Virus record (IMG/VR): IMGVR_UViG_3300024430_000007
Coordinates: 1-30,632 of that record
Reading direction: 5' to 3' (one strand)
Source of the DNA: a virus
Length of the DNA: 30,632 nucleotides
The notes below the pieces were generated by a model, which was not told the DNA's origin, searched no databases, and worked only from the letters and a program-made list of their open reading frames with translations. The first letter of the stretch is position 1, and each line of letters starts with the position of its first letter. Both the position numbers and the translations under genes were made by a program. This document shows positions 14,889 to 21,507 of this stretch, piece after piece.

Positions 14889-15047
14889 TCATTCCCCGCT
14901 GTCCGGCGCGTCGGGCGCCATCGGCTGTCGCTTGCGTGAGGCGAGTCGCGCCCATCCACCGAAGATGCGGCGACAGGTGCCCGCGGCGAGGAGGTACGCG
15001 GCGATGAGCAGGACGGTGGCGAAGTCGCGGCAGGAGACGGTGGTCAT
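14889..15047 (-). CDS. Small single-span membrane protein, 52 aa
   Basis: ATG 15047 overlaps the upstream stop (ATGA). The hydrophobic stretch FATVLLIAAYLLAAGTC (residues about 9-25) is flanked by basic residues (CRRIFGGWARLASRKR), giving a positive C-side. A small membrane protein directly upstream of terminase is unexplained; a holin-like or anti-host role is possible but not supported further. Confidence 0.6.
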   Translation of the reverse strand: MTTVSCRDFATVLLIAAYLLAAGTCRRIFGGWARLASRKRQPMAPDAPDSGE

Positions 15048-15232
15048 CGCGGGAGTGGGGCTTGGGCGTTGGCGACGCCGACGGGCTTGCCGTGTTTCGC
15101 TTCGCAGTCGAGGACCGCTGAGCCGACTTGCTCGTACCGGTATCCGGTGGCGTAGATGATGGTGTTGCCGCGCGGGTCGGTGTAGGTGATGACTTGTTGC
15201 GGCAGGAGGCCGTCGGGGTCCTGCTGGGGCAC
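15044..15232 (-). CDS. Unrecognised small protein, 62 aa
   Basis: GTG 15232 starts the frame. The segment VITYTDPRGNTIIYATGYRY reads as a beta hairpin. No family recognised. Its TGA overlaps the next ATG. Confidence 0.5.
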   Translation of the reverse strand: MPQQDPDGLLPQQVITYTDPRGNTIIYATGYRYEQVGSAVLDCEAKHGKPVGVANAQAPLPR

Positions 15233-15252
15233 GGGTGCCTCCCGTGGATCGG

Positions 15253-15531
15253 CTACGACACGAGGCGGCGAAGGTGCGGCGCGTCACGCAGAAGCGCTCG
15301 GATGCGCATTCGCTGCTCAGCGGTTCCGCGAATGTCGCGGACGACAAGATGGTCTGCCTCACCGAGCGCGAGCCGGCGCCTGATGTGCACCACGCCGCCG
15401 TGGCCAGCTTCGCGCCACTCGCCGAGTGCCGCGTCGCCGACGCCTTGGAGCATTCGCTCGGCCATAGCCCAGGACATCGCTGGAGTTGCTCCTCGTGCGC
15501 TTGCGTGCCACACGGGCCCGCCGAATCCCAT
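15253..15531 (-). CDS. Unrecognised protein, 92 aa
   Basis: ATG 15531 begins MGFGGPVWHASARGATPAMS. The mid-section GGVVHIRRRLALGEADHLVVRD has a beta-strand character, and the C-terminus is an Arg-rich helix (MRIRALLRDAPHLRRL). No family recognised. Confidence 0.5.
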   Translation of the reverse strand: MGFGGPVWHASARGATPAMSWAMAERMLQGVGDAALGEWREAGHGGVVHIRRRLALGEADHLVVRDIRGTAEQRMRIRALLRDAPHLRRLVS

Positions 15532-15537
15532 GTCGAG

Positions 15538-15666
15538 TCACTCGTAGCCCGCGTTGACGGTGAGAACGACCGACCCGAGGGGTGTTCTCGTGCCGAAACG
15601 AGGGTGGGCGCATTCTTCGGCGAGTAAAGCGACGTGCGCGAGTGCTGTCCGCTGCGCCTTGGTCAC
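15538..15666 (-). CDS. Small protein, 42 aa
   Basis: GTG 15666 overlaps the upstream stop (GTGA). Helical N-terminus (KAQRTALAHVALLAEECAHP) with one Cys/His pair, then a short beta segment ending in NAGYE. Unrecognised. Confidence 0.4.
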   Translation of the reverse strand: MTKAQRTALAHVALLAEECAHPRFGTRTPLGSVVLTVNAGYE

Positions 15667-15890
15667 GCGTTCGCCTCCGTGTGCCGCCGGAGCGCTTCGA
15701 TGTCCGCGATGGTCAGCAGCGCGGCGAGCGCGCGGAGCGCTTCGTCGGGGGTCGCGCCGTACGCCTCCGGGCTGCCGATCGCGGCGACGTCGATGCGGGC
15801 GGCCCACCGGGGGCGGGTCGGAGTGTGGAAGCGGTAGAGGCGGATGGGGACGCTTCCGAGGTGCCCGCTCGCGGCGTCGCGCGGGGTCAT
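15663..15890 (-). CDS. Unrecognised protein, 75 aa
   Basis: ATG 15890 gives MTPRDAASGHLGSVPIRLYR; the remainder has FHTPTRPRWAARIDVAAIG and a helix ADIEALRRHTEAN. Extending to 16187 enters the ASCH gene and is rejected. About 100 bases without a gene precede this start. Confidence 0.5.
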   Translation of the reverse strand: MTPRDAASGHLGSVPIRLYRFHTPTRPRWAARIDVAAIGSPEAYGATPDEALRALAALLTIADIEALRRHTEANA

Positions 15891-15993
15891 GCGGGCAGGG
15901 GCCGGGTACGGCGTGCTTCGGGGCGACCCGCGGTACGCGCGGGCGAAGGGCCTCTGACGCTCGCGGTGCAGTGTACCCACCAGTCGGACGGCT

Positions 15994-16944
15994 TCATGCA
16001 GCCTCACGGTGAGCCTTGCGTTCCGCGCGCCGCAGCTCCATGAGAACGGCACTATCGGAGCGGCCGTGCTGAAGCATCTTGCGGACGAGTTTGATCTCGT
16101 CCGCGGCATTGCGGTAAGCGACCGGATTGTCGTACAGGGCCCTGAGGCGATCCTCCGCCGCGAGAAGCTCCCGGTCGCGTTGCACACTGCGATGGTGCTT
16201 CAACCGCCGCTGATCGGCCCGGGCGCGCTGCCGCGCGAGTTCCTGGTCGTCTACCGCCTCGTGCTCGGAGCGGACCGCGCGAGCGGGGTTGATGGTGTAG
16301 CCGCGGTCCTGCTCTGAGTCGCCGGCGCGGCCGGGCTTCGCGTCGAGGAACCGCTGCGTGAGCGGGGTGAGCGTGAGGACCCACGCCTGCTTGTGGCCAT
16401 GACGGGCCTGGAAGCGCTCGAGGGCCTGCGCGGGAGTGACGGTCCAGCACAGCCGGCGCCCGTACGGGGCGGCGACGGCGTCGAGCGCGACGAGAGCGGT
16501 GACGCGAGCGGGGCGCGTGAGGGCGCCCATGTCGCAGTGCGGGCACGCAACCCATTCCTCGGAGTCGGGGTCGCTCGGGTCGTGGTCGGGATTCGGGACG
16601 ATGGCCTGGTCGGCGTCGCAGACGTCGCACGGGACGGTCTCGGCGGGCGGCCAGCCGCGGTCGTAGCGGCACAGCCAGTGCTCAGCGAACGCGTGGAGAG
16701 TCGGGTGCCCTTCGGCGCGCGCGTCGGCGGCGGTGATGGTGTTGAGCGTCTGCCGGGCGCGGGCGGCGACGCGCACCCACCCGAGCTCGGGTTCGCCTTG
16801 GGCGGACCGGAGCGAGTGGACCTCGCCGACGTCGTACGGGCAGGGGTGGGGGCAGTTGAACTCGCGGTTGATGCGCAACGGGATGCGGTGCTCGGTCTTC
16901 TCGCCGCGCAGGACCTTCCGGGCGAGGGCTGCCGGGAGGATCAC
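15994..16944 (-). CDS. ASCH-domain protein with zinc ribbon, 316 aa
   Basis: Residues 1-100 fit an ASCH domain: ILPAALARKVLRGEKTEHR, PYDVGEVHSLRS, VAARARQTLNTITAADARAEGH and FAEHW, the usual order of strands with a conserved Lys-x-x-x-x-Arg element. ASCH domains are linked to RNA binding. A zinc ribbon follows (CDVC at 106-109, CPHC at 134-137), then a beta region (PYGRRLCWTVTPAQ) and a C-terminal charged helical half. GTG 16944 overlaps the upstream TGA. A likely RNA- or nucleotide-modification-related binder; the target is unknown. Confidence 0.75.
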   Translation of the reverse strand: MILPAALARKVLRGEKTEHRIPLRINREFNCPHPCPYDVGEVHSLRSAQGEPELGWVRVAARARQTLNTITAADARAEGHPTLHAFAEHWLCRYDRGWPPAETVPCDVCDADQAIVPNPDHDPSDPDSEEWVACPHCDMGALTRPARVTALVALDAVAAPYGRRLCWTVTPAQALERFQARHGHKQAWVLTLTPLTQRFLDAKPGRAGDSEQDRGYTINPARAVRSEHEAVDDQELARQRARADQRRLKHHRSVQRDRELLAAEDRLRALYDNPVAYRNAADEIKLVRKMLQHGRSDSAVLMELRRAERKAHREAA

Positions 16945-17012
16945 GCGTCTTCCTTCGGTGCGGCGCCGCGGGCGATGGCTCGAGCGATGTACGCCGGCAC
17001 GTTCGTGCTCAT
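16941..17012 (-). CDS. Micro-ORF, 23 aa
   Basis: The ATG at 17012 overlaps the preceding TGA, and its own TGA overlaps the ASCH start. The peptide MSTNVPAYIARAIARGAAPK forms one amphipathic helix with a basic end. It may be translated only to couple its neighbours. Confidence 0.35.
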   Translation of the reverse strand: MSTNVPAYIARAIARGAAPKEDA

Positions 17013-17185
17013 GGCGCGGGCTCCGGGGGACGCCACCGGCAGCGATAACACCCGACGATGGTGGCGACCGTTGCCGGAACCGCTGGGCTCCACAGTTCGT
17101 CTTCGTCGCAGCGCGGGCAGTACGGCCACCCATCGGGTCGGAAACGCTTGTAGCTCACCTCTCCGCCCCTGTTCTCCGTGCTCAT
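17009..17185 (-). CDS. Small zinc-ribbon protein, 58 aa
   Basis: ATG 17185 lies in a 27-base cassette shared with the start at 22472. CPRC near residue 23 and CYRC near 48 form a zinc ribbon around a Val/Thr-rich core (SPAVPATVATIVGC). Function unknown; one of many such proteins here. Confidence 0.6.
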   Translation of the reverse strand: MSTENRGGEVSYKRFRPDGWPYCPRCDEDELWSPAVPATVATIVGCYRCRWRPPEPAP

Positions 17186-17352
17186 GGCGTTGGCTCCCCG
17201 GGGGAAACGGGTCCGGAGAGGACGCAGACGAGCCAGCCGACATGCCCGGCGGTCTCGCCACAGACGCACTTGTCACTCGCCGCAGCCACCCGCAGGAGCT
17301 CGGCTACCTCAGCGAGCGACTTCGTCTTCCCAGAAGATGGGTTAGCGGACAT
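17182..17352 (-). CDS. Small protein with CxC motif, 56 aa
   Basis: ATG 17352 gives MSANPSSGKTKSLAEVAELL, a helix, then DKCVCGETAGHVGWLVCVL. CVCG, a His and a later Cys could bind zinc. It ends in PGEPTP, the same C-terminus as the gene ending at 22469, because that end falls in a shared cassette. Unrecognised. Confidence 0.5.
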   Translation of the reverse strand: MSANPSSGKTKSLAEVAELLRVAAASDKCVCGETAGHVGWLVCVLSGPVSPGEPTP

Positions 17353-17668
17353 TGAGGTCCACCAGATCGAGCGGCAGTAGTTCGTAGGACGGCACCGGAT
17401 AGGACTCCGAGTAGGCGTCGGGCACATGCGGGATCACTACGTACACGCCATCGACGGCCGGTGGCCCGCTCATGCCGCAGAGCCACTGATGCACCGGGCA
17501 CGCCTCAGTGTTCGTGCCCGCCTCACGCTCGTCGTCGGTGTGCGCGAGGCGGAAATCCTCTCGGCCCACATCGACAAGATGCACATGGCATGCTCGCCGC
17601 TCTCGCTGTAGGGCGAGCAGCGATTCGAGCGAATGCCCGCTCCCCGCCATTCCGTCCCCTTCGGTCAT
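17342..17668 (-). CDS. Unrecognised protein, 108 aa
   Basis: ATG 17668 has GGAG 8 nt upstream; an internal ATG at MAGSGHS is possible. The N-terminal segment HSLESLLALQRERRACHVHL is helical; the C-terminus (VYVVIPHVPDAYSE then YELLPLDLVDLNV) is beta-rich. Single His/Cys residues (ACPVHQWLC) could bind metal. No family recognised. Confidence 0.55.
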   Translation of the reverse strand: MTEGDGMAGSGHSLESLLALQRERRACHVHLVDVGREDFRLAHTDDEREAGTNTEACPVHQWLCGMSGPPAVDGVYVVIPHVPDAYSESYPVPSYELLPLDLVDLNVR

Positions 17669-17699
17669 CGGTGCGGCTCCTTCCTCGGGGGCTCCACGA

Positions 17700-17861
17700 T
17701 CACGACGCCACCGCCCAAGCTGCCATGGCAGGCACAGCAAGCGCAGTCCCGATCACGAGCCAATCCCGTACGAATCCCCGCTCCGGACCATCCGCGTGGG
17801 CAGCTACCCCGGCCATCAACGCCAGGCCGTAGACACACAGCAACACGAACCACCAACTCAC
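17700..17861 (-). CDS. Two-span small membrane protein, 53 aa
   Basis: GTG 17861 follows GGAAGGAG with a 5-base spacer. Residues about 3-20 (WWFVLLCVYGLALMAGVA) and 34-52 (WLVIGTALAVPAMAAWAVA) are hydrophobic, separated by a charged loop (HADGPERGFVRD). Two short spans and small size resemble holin-like proteins, but no lysin is present nearby. A 12-residue leader-like frame follows at 17665-17703. Confidence 0.6.
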   Translation of the reverse strand: MSWWFVLLCVYGLALMAGVAAHADGPERGFVRDWLVIGTALAVPAMAAWAVAS

Positions 17862-18001
17862 GGGGTCTCCTTCCTCGGAGGCTCGACGAGCACCCGCCGG
17901 CCGCGGCCGAGGGCCTCCGCGATCCGGACGGCGCGCGAGAGTTGCGCCCGCGAGTAGAGCGACGGGCGGGAGAGCGTGTCGACGCGGACAGGATCAGGCA
18001 T
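17858..18001 (-). CDS. Small basic protein, 47 aa
   Basis: ATG 18001 begins MPDPVRVDTLSRPSLYSRAQ, followed by a helix LSRAVRIAEALGRGRRV. The C-terminal EPPRKE is encoded by the ribosome-site cassette of the next gene. Possibly a DNA-binding helix; unrecognised. Confidence 0.5.
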   Translation of the reverse strand: MPDPVRVDTLSRPSLYSRAQLSRAVRIAEALGRGRRVLVEPPRKETP

Positions 18002-18305
18002 CAGGATGGTCGAAGACGTTCTGCGCTCGCGCCCACTGCGCGGCGCGGCGGAGATACTCGGCAAGCGCGTCCGCCTCATCGGCGGTCAGAAAAGACCCGC
18101 CGTGAGAGCCATCCCAGGCCGTTGGATGCGCCCGCGCGTAGTCCGGATACATCGCCGTCCCGAACCGCACACCCCATTCGCCGGTAACTTCGCGCTTCGG
18201 AACCGTGCCGGAATCCTGAAGAACGACGCGGCGGCGAGCATTCGACACGGCGAACCCGCGAATACCTCCCCTCCGGCCCGGAAGCGTTTCAGCGATGACG
18301 CTCAT
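17994..18305 (-). CDS. Unrecognised protein, 103 aa
   Basis: ATG 18305 follows AAGGAGG with a 7-base spacer. The sequence has RRRVVLQDSG and GEWGVRFGTAMYPDYA strands and a C-terminal helix (TADEADALAEYLRRAAQWAR), typical of small phage proteins that bind a partner via the helix. Family unknown. Confidence 0.55.
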   Translation of the reverse strand: MSVIAETLPGRRGGIRGFAVSNARRRVVLQDSGTVPKREVTGEWGVRFGTAMYPDYARAHPTAWDGSHGGSFLTADEADALAEYLRRAAQWARAQNVFDHPDA

Positions 18306-18511
18306 GCCATGTCCTCCTTGCCCACGTTGCCCCCGAAGGCGGGCAGCAGATGCCCACCCCCTGACCCCGAGCCATCGCGCCGGATGGCCGCGGGCCCGCA
18401 TTCCTCCGTGGCGCGGCGCGGCGGCTCGCAGCCCGCCGCAGCACACCGCAGCGTGGCCGGCGGAGCACCCTCGGCAGGAACCGCGGCTGCCGCCGTCGGC
18501 TGAGAAGTCAC
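18302..18511 (-). CDS. Unrecognised protein, 69 aa
   Basis: GTG 18511 overlaps the upstream stop. Three Cys residues (LRCAAAGCEPPRRATEECG) may bind a metal. The C-terminus is Gly-rich and reads into the RBS of the next gene. No family recognised and the composition is only moderately coding-like. Confidence 0.4.
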   Translation of the reverse strand: MTSQPTAAAAVPAEGAPPATLRCAAAGCEPPRRATEECGPAAIRRDGSGSGGGHLLPAFGGNVGKEDMA

Positions 18512-18732
18512 GCGGCCTCCTCGGGAGGCAGGGCCGGAGGCGGACCATCAGCCGGATGCCGCAGGCAAGGGTCGTCCTCGGTCCAGCCAAGTCGCCGTCC
18601 TTCGTGGTGCCAACACGCGCACCGCGCGTCAGCACCGGGACTGGGTAGCTGGCGGGCTACCGGCTGGCTACCGCGTCGCCCAGGCCCAGATTCTTGGAGT
18701 TCCTTGGAGCAGCCTTGGATTTCGCTGCTCAC
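18508..18732 (-). CDS. Unrecognised small protein, 74 aa
   Basis: The GTG at 18732 is chosen because a GTG-AGC-AGC start also occurs at 20915 and 22750. A longer frame from ATG 18822 has unusually AT-rich third positions, suggesting its N-terminal 30 codons are noncoding. The C-terminus CACWHHEGRRLGWTEDDPCL looks zinc-binding. Confidence 0.4.
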   Translation of the reverse strand: MSSEIQGCSKELQESGPGRRGSQPVARQLPSPGADARCACWHHEGRRLGWTEDDPCLRHPADGPPPALPPEEAA

Positions 18733-18822
18733 GCCCGAAGTCCCGGGGGCTCCAGTCGCCCCCGGTCGCTCCGAGTCACAACGCGGGGTTGAGTCGGGCT
18801 CGAAGGCTTTGAACCTGCGCAT
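18640..18822. other. Inverted- and direct-repeat region, candidate phage attachment site
   Basis: This region lies between the GIY-YIG/HTH gene and its leftward neighbour, about 500-600 bp from the integrase start. It contains GGTAGC-TGGCGG-GCTACC and a second GGCTGGCTACC copy near 18646-18675, CTTGGAG repeats near 18693-18716, and a palindromic CCCGGGGGCTCC patch near 18742. Third-position composition drops here. Serine-integrase attP sites are imperfect inverted repeats, but no core can be defined without the host site. Confidence 0.3.
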
Positions 18823-19254
18823 CTAGAGCGCCTCCCGCTTGATCGCGTACTGGATCGCGGACCCGACGCGCTCGGTCCTAGCGGCCAGCGTGCCGGCGCG
18901 AGCTAGCCGCCGGATCGCGCCCGACGAGATGCCGAGAATCCGGCTTGCCTCATCGACGGAGACCTCGTCGTCGTGGAGCTCGATGACCCAGTGCTGCCGA
19001 TTGAAGACGGGATGTTCGGTCTGGATGATTTCTCGCTCGCGCGCTACGGCCTCGGTGGCAGTCGGGTAGTGCTCAACGTCGATGCGGGTGACCTGCGGCC
19101 ACCAGTCCTTCTCTTCCGCATGCTTGCGGAATCGGCGCTGACCGGAGCGTGTAATGCCCGCGTAGAGCAGTCGGCCGTCGGCGTCCAAGAAGCGATAGAC
19201 GCTCACGGCCAGACTTGTAGGCGAACCGGCGTTCGTAGTGTTTCGGTCGGTCAT
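18823..19254 (-). CDS. GIY-YIG nuclease-like domain plus HTH protein, 143 aa
   Basis: Residues about 15-80 read as a GIY-YIG-type fold: SVYRFLDADGRLLYAGIT, then FRKHAEEKDWWPQV, AREREIIQTEHPVFN, with LYAGIT in the YIG position and a conserved Glu region. Residues about 95-143 (VDEASRILGISSGAIRRLAR) fit a MerR/excisionase-like HTH. ATG 19254 is close to the divergent integrase. The domain order and place make it a candidate excisionase or recombination-directionality factor, or a homing-like nuclease. A longer minus frame up to 20508 is the antisense shadow of integrase. Confidence 0.65.
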   Translation of the reverse strand: MTDRNTTNAGSPTSLAVSVYRFLDADGRLLYAGITRSGQRRFRKHAEEKDWWPQVTRIDVEHYPTATEAVAREREIIQTEHPVFNRQHWVIELHDDEVSVDEASRILGISSGAIRRLARAGTLAARTERVGSAIQYAIKREAL

Positions 19255-19259
19255 TCGCC

Positions 19260-19265
19260 TATTAT
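19260..19265 (+). promoter_or_regulatory. Candidate -10 element (TATTAT) for integrase
   Basis: TATTAT ends 10 bases before the chosen integrase ATG 19276 and is the most AT-rich spot in the 21-base divergent gap. It would give a nearly leaderless transcript. No convincing -35 is visible. The same bases read ATAATA on the opposite strand, so a minus-strand use is also conceivable. Confidence 0.4.
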
Positions 19266-19275
19266 GCTCCGCGCG

Positions 19276-20715
19276 ATGGCGGAATGGGCCGGAATCGTCC
19301 GCGTCAGCCACATGGGAGCACGACGCGAAGGCGCGCAAGACTTCCACGCCGACCGCGACCAGATCGCGCTCATCAACCGAGCTGTCCCTAAAGGCGACCG
19401 GGTCCACATTCTCGCCCCGGAGCTGAACGTGTCCGGCGGGCTGCCGCTGGAGGAACGGCCGGCGCTGCTCGCCGCCGTCGAAGGCGTGGAGCGCGGCCGG
19501 TACGCCGGCATCATCGTCGCGTACCTCTCCCGGCTCGGGCGCAACCTGAAAGAACAGCTGCGCGTCTACGACCGCGTCCATGCCGCGGGCGGGCAGATCA
19601 TCGTCGCGCAGGAAGGCATCGACGCCCGCACCCGCGGTGGCCGCCTGCAACGCAACATCCTCGCCGCGATCCACGAGGACGAGCGCGAAGCACATGTCGA
19701 GCGCTTCGAGGATCTGCGCCGAGAGGCGACGGCCGCGGGCGTGTGGCAGCGCCGGCAGACGCCGCTCGGCTACAGCCGGGACCCCGGCACCCGGCGGCTC
19801 GCGCCGAACCGCGACGCCAACCGGGTCAGAGCGGCGTTCGCTGCGCGCGCCAACGGCGACAGCGTCTCGAGCATCGCCCGGACGCTCGGAATGACGACGA
19901 GCGGAACGAGGCACCTGCTGCGAAACCGCGTCTACCTCGGCGAGTTGCGCGTCGGGGACCACATCAACCCGAGTGCTCACCCCGCGCTGATCACCGAGGA
20001 CACGTGGGTCGCGGCGCAGATCCCGAGGACCGTCCGGCCCGCGCTGCGTGACCGGGAGGTCGCGCTTCTCGCCGGCCTTGCCCGGTGCTGCGGATGCGGG
20101 CATCTGATGAGCAGGATGAACACGAGCAATGTGGTCTACGCGTGCCACCGTGACCACAGCGCCGGACGGTGCGCGGCGCCCGCGGCGATCACGGCGCGCC
20201 TCGTCGACGAGTACGTTGAGCGTGTCGCGGTCGCGCAGCTCGCGCGGCTCACGACCCGCGCGGTACGCGACGACGGCGCCGTGGAGCGCGCCCGGAGCGC
20301 GGTCGCGTCCGCTGAGCGCGAGCTCGCCGCGTACGTCGAGGCGGTGAGCGCAGCCGACATCGGCGCCGAGGCGTTCCGGGTGGGCGCCCAGGCCCGTCAG
20401 CGCGCGGTCGACGATGCGCGCGCCGGCCTCGAAGCGACGGTCGCCGCGCGGGTCCCGTCCGTGCCGGCTGACATCGCGGACCGCTACCGGGGCATGTCGG
20501 TGACGCATCGCAACCGCCTCCTACGCAGCCTCGTCGAGACCGTGCTCGTCGCTCGGTCGGGCCGCGGGCGTGTCGTGCCGGTCGAGGCGCGAGTTCGGGT
20601 GATCGTCGCCGGCGCGGGCATCGCCGGTGGCCGGCATCATGGCGGCGGCGCGCCGCTCCCGCTCCGCGTCATCGAACTGCCCGACGGTGACGACCCACGT
20701 GTGCTCGGGGTGTAG
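19276..20715 (+). CDS. int: Large serine recombinase (phage integrase), 479 aa
   Basis: This catalyses site-specific integration. Catalytic Ser11 sits in GIVRVSHMG, and YLSRLGRN (Ser85-Arg86, Arg89) is the second catalytic motif. The recombinase domain follows (PLGYSRDPGTRRLAPN, DSVSSIARTLGM, RNRVYLGEL), then a zinc ribbon (CCGCG at 271-275, Cys290, Cys299) and a coiled coil (about 325-400). ATG 19276 is preferred to an in-frame ATG at 19264 because the catalytic domain begins there. The length of 479 fits the family. The 3' 195 bases overlap an antisense gene. Confidence 0.95.
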   Translation: MAEWAGIVRVSHMGARREGAQDFHADRDQIALINRAVPKGDRVHILAPELNVSGGLPLEERPALLAAVEGVERGRYAGIIVAYLSRLGRNLKEQLRVYDRVHAAGGQIIVAQEGIDARTRGGRLQRNILAAIHEDEREAHVERFEDLRREATAAGVWQRRQTPLGYSRDPGTRRLAPNRDANRVRAAFAARANGDSVSSIARTLGMTTSGTRHLLRNRVYLGELRVGDHINPSAHPALITEDTWVAAQIPRTVRPALRDREVALLAGLARCCGCGHLMSRMNTSNVVYACHRDHSAGRCAAPAAITARLVDEYVERVAVAQLARLTTRAVRDDGAVERARSAVASAERELAAYVEAVSAADIGAEAFRVGAQARQRAVDDARAGLEATVAARVPSVPADIADRYRGMSVTHRNRLLRSLVETVLVARSGRGRVVPVEARVRVIVAGAGIAGGRHHGGGAPLPLRVIELPDGDDPRVLGV

Positions 20716-20778
20716 CTCGCTGAGCATGTGCTCCCACGTCCGCGCGGCGTTCGCGAGCGCATCATCCAGGAGGCTCAC
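20521..20778 (-). CDS. Unrecognised protein overlapping the integrase 3' end, 85 aa
   Basis: GTG 20778 overlaps the previous stop. The N-terminus LDDALANAARTWEHMLSELH and HTWVVTVGQFDDAERERRAA look like normal coding sequence. The C-terminal 60 residues are antisense to the integrase end and Asp/Arg/His-rich. The true stop could be upstream in a shorter product, but none is in frame. Unrecognised. Confidence 0.5.
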   Translation of the reverse strand: MSLLDDALANAARTWEHMLSELHPEHTWVVTVGQFDDAERERRAAAMMPATGDARAGDDHPNSRLDRHDTPAARPSDEHGLDEAA

Positions 20779-20915
20779 GCCGCCGCCTCCTCGGCCGCGG
20801 TCTCCTCGCCGTACAACCGCGCGAGCGTCGTCAACGTCTCCCCCGTCGCCTCCGACAACGCCGTGGCCTGGGTGGCTTCCGCGGTGAGGTCCCGGACGCT
20901 GCGCTCGCTGCTCAC
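20775..20915 (-). CDS. Small acidic helical protein, 46 aa
   Basis: GTG 20915 overlaps the upstream stop. One amphipathic, Glu/Ala/Thr-rich helix (SVRDLTAEATQATALSEATG and an acidic end). Second gene of the minus-strand operon that converges on the integrase. Unrecognised. Confidence 0.45.
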   Translation of the reverse strand: MSSERSVRDLTAEATQATALSEATGETLTTLARLYGEETAAEEAAA

Positions 20916-21187
20916 GACGGGTCCTCAGGGTCGGAGCCGAGTTGCTGAACCTTGCCCGTGCCATTGCATCGCGAGCAGGCGTACGTCGCGCGGTCGTCGT
21001 CGCGGTAGCACGCCTTCGGCATCCGCACGACCATCTTCGCGATCCCGATACGTGGGTCCTCGTTGTGCGACAGCGCCCGGCAAACGGCCTCAGCCATCTC
21101 GCGACGCGGAACCACGACCCCGGGGAACACGAACATGGTCAGCGCCATCTCTGCACGCTCCACGGCGCTCTCATCGAGACCGCTCAC
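20912..21187 (-). CDS. Unrecognised protein with CxxCxGxG motif, 91 aa
   Basis: GTG 21187 has GGGAGAGGA upstream. Two helices precede a C-terminal CSRCNGTGKVQQLG (DnaJ-like half zinc motif) with an additional Cys at ACYRDD. First gene of the minus operon that begins in the divergent control region. Role unknown; could be regulatory. Confidence 0.55.
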   Translation of the reverse strand: MSGLDESAVERAEMALTMFVFPGVVVPRREMAEAVCRALSHNEDPRIGIAKMVVRMPKACYRDDDRATYACSRCNGTGKVQQLGSDPEDPS

Positions 21188-21232
21188 GCCGCGTCCTCTC
21201 CCGTCGCGTCCTGCGTCAGGAAACCTACTGCC

Positions 21233-21275
21233 GTGCTTAGCCCCCTTGACGCCCGCGTGCTTAGCCCCCTATTCT
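21233..21275 (+). promoter_or_regulatory. Sigma-70-like promoter with twin 14-bp direct repeats
   Basis: A -35 TTGACG (21246-21251) is followed 18 bases later by -10 TATTCT (21270-21275). The start would fall near the ATG at 21283, so the transcript is leaderless. GTGCTTAGCCCCCT occurs at 21233-21246 and 21257-21270, 24 bases apart, overlapping both the -35 region and the -10. These look like operators for a dimeric regulator, the HTH product of 21504-21701 being the obvious candidate. A minus-strand promoter in the same gap is not clear. Confidence 0.65.
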
Positions 21276-21282
21276 TCCGTCC

Positions 21283-21507
21283 ATGAACACCTCCGCTCAC
21301 AGCCACCACGTCATCCAGTTCGCCGACGGCACTCGCATCGCAGCCCTCGCCGCGAGCGACCGGGAAGCGCGCAGCCGCGCGAGCAACCTCCGCAACGCCG
21401 TCGCGGCCCGCCTCGGCCTCTCCGCCGTGATCGTCGCCGCGCGCGCCATGACCGAGACCGAGCTGCGCGCGTACGTCGAGCGCCACGAACTCCCCGTCAT
21501 CGCTTGA
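21283..21507 (+). CDS. Unrecognised small protein, 74 aa
   Basis: ATG 21283 lies just after a good promoter. MNTSAHSHHVIQFADGTRIA begins with a His cluster, then an alternating strand and a helix (AARLGLSAVIVAARAMTETELR). First gene of a plus-strand two-gene operon; its TGA overlaps the next TTG. Unrecognised; may be a regulator partner. Confidence 0.6.
   Translation: MNTSAHSHHVIQFADGTRIAALAASDREARSRASNLRNAVAARLGLSAVIVAARAMTETELRAYVERHELPVIA

Noticed and set aside
15963-15998. Possible promoter before the 75-residue gene (TACACT on minus strand)
   Set aside because: A -10-like TACACT is present, but no acceptable -35 lies 16-18 bases upstream.
18760-18822. tRNA-like T-arm sequence (GGTTCAAAGCC on the minus strand)
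   Set aside because: No acceptor, D or anticodon arms can be aligned around it; likely chance.
19255-20508. Minus-strand extension of the GIY-YIG/HTH gene opposite the integrase
   Set aside because: Antisense shadow of the integrase; the coding-like sequence begins only at ATG 19254.
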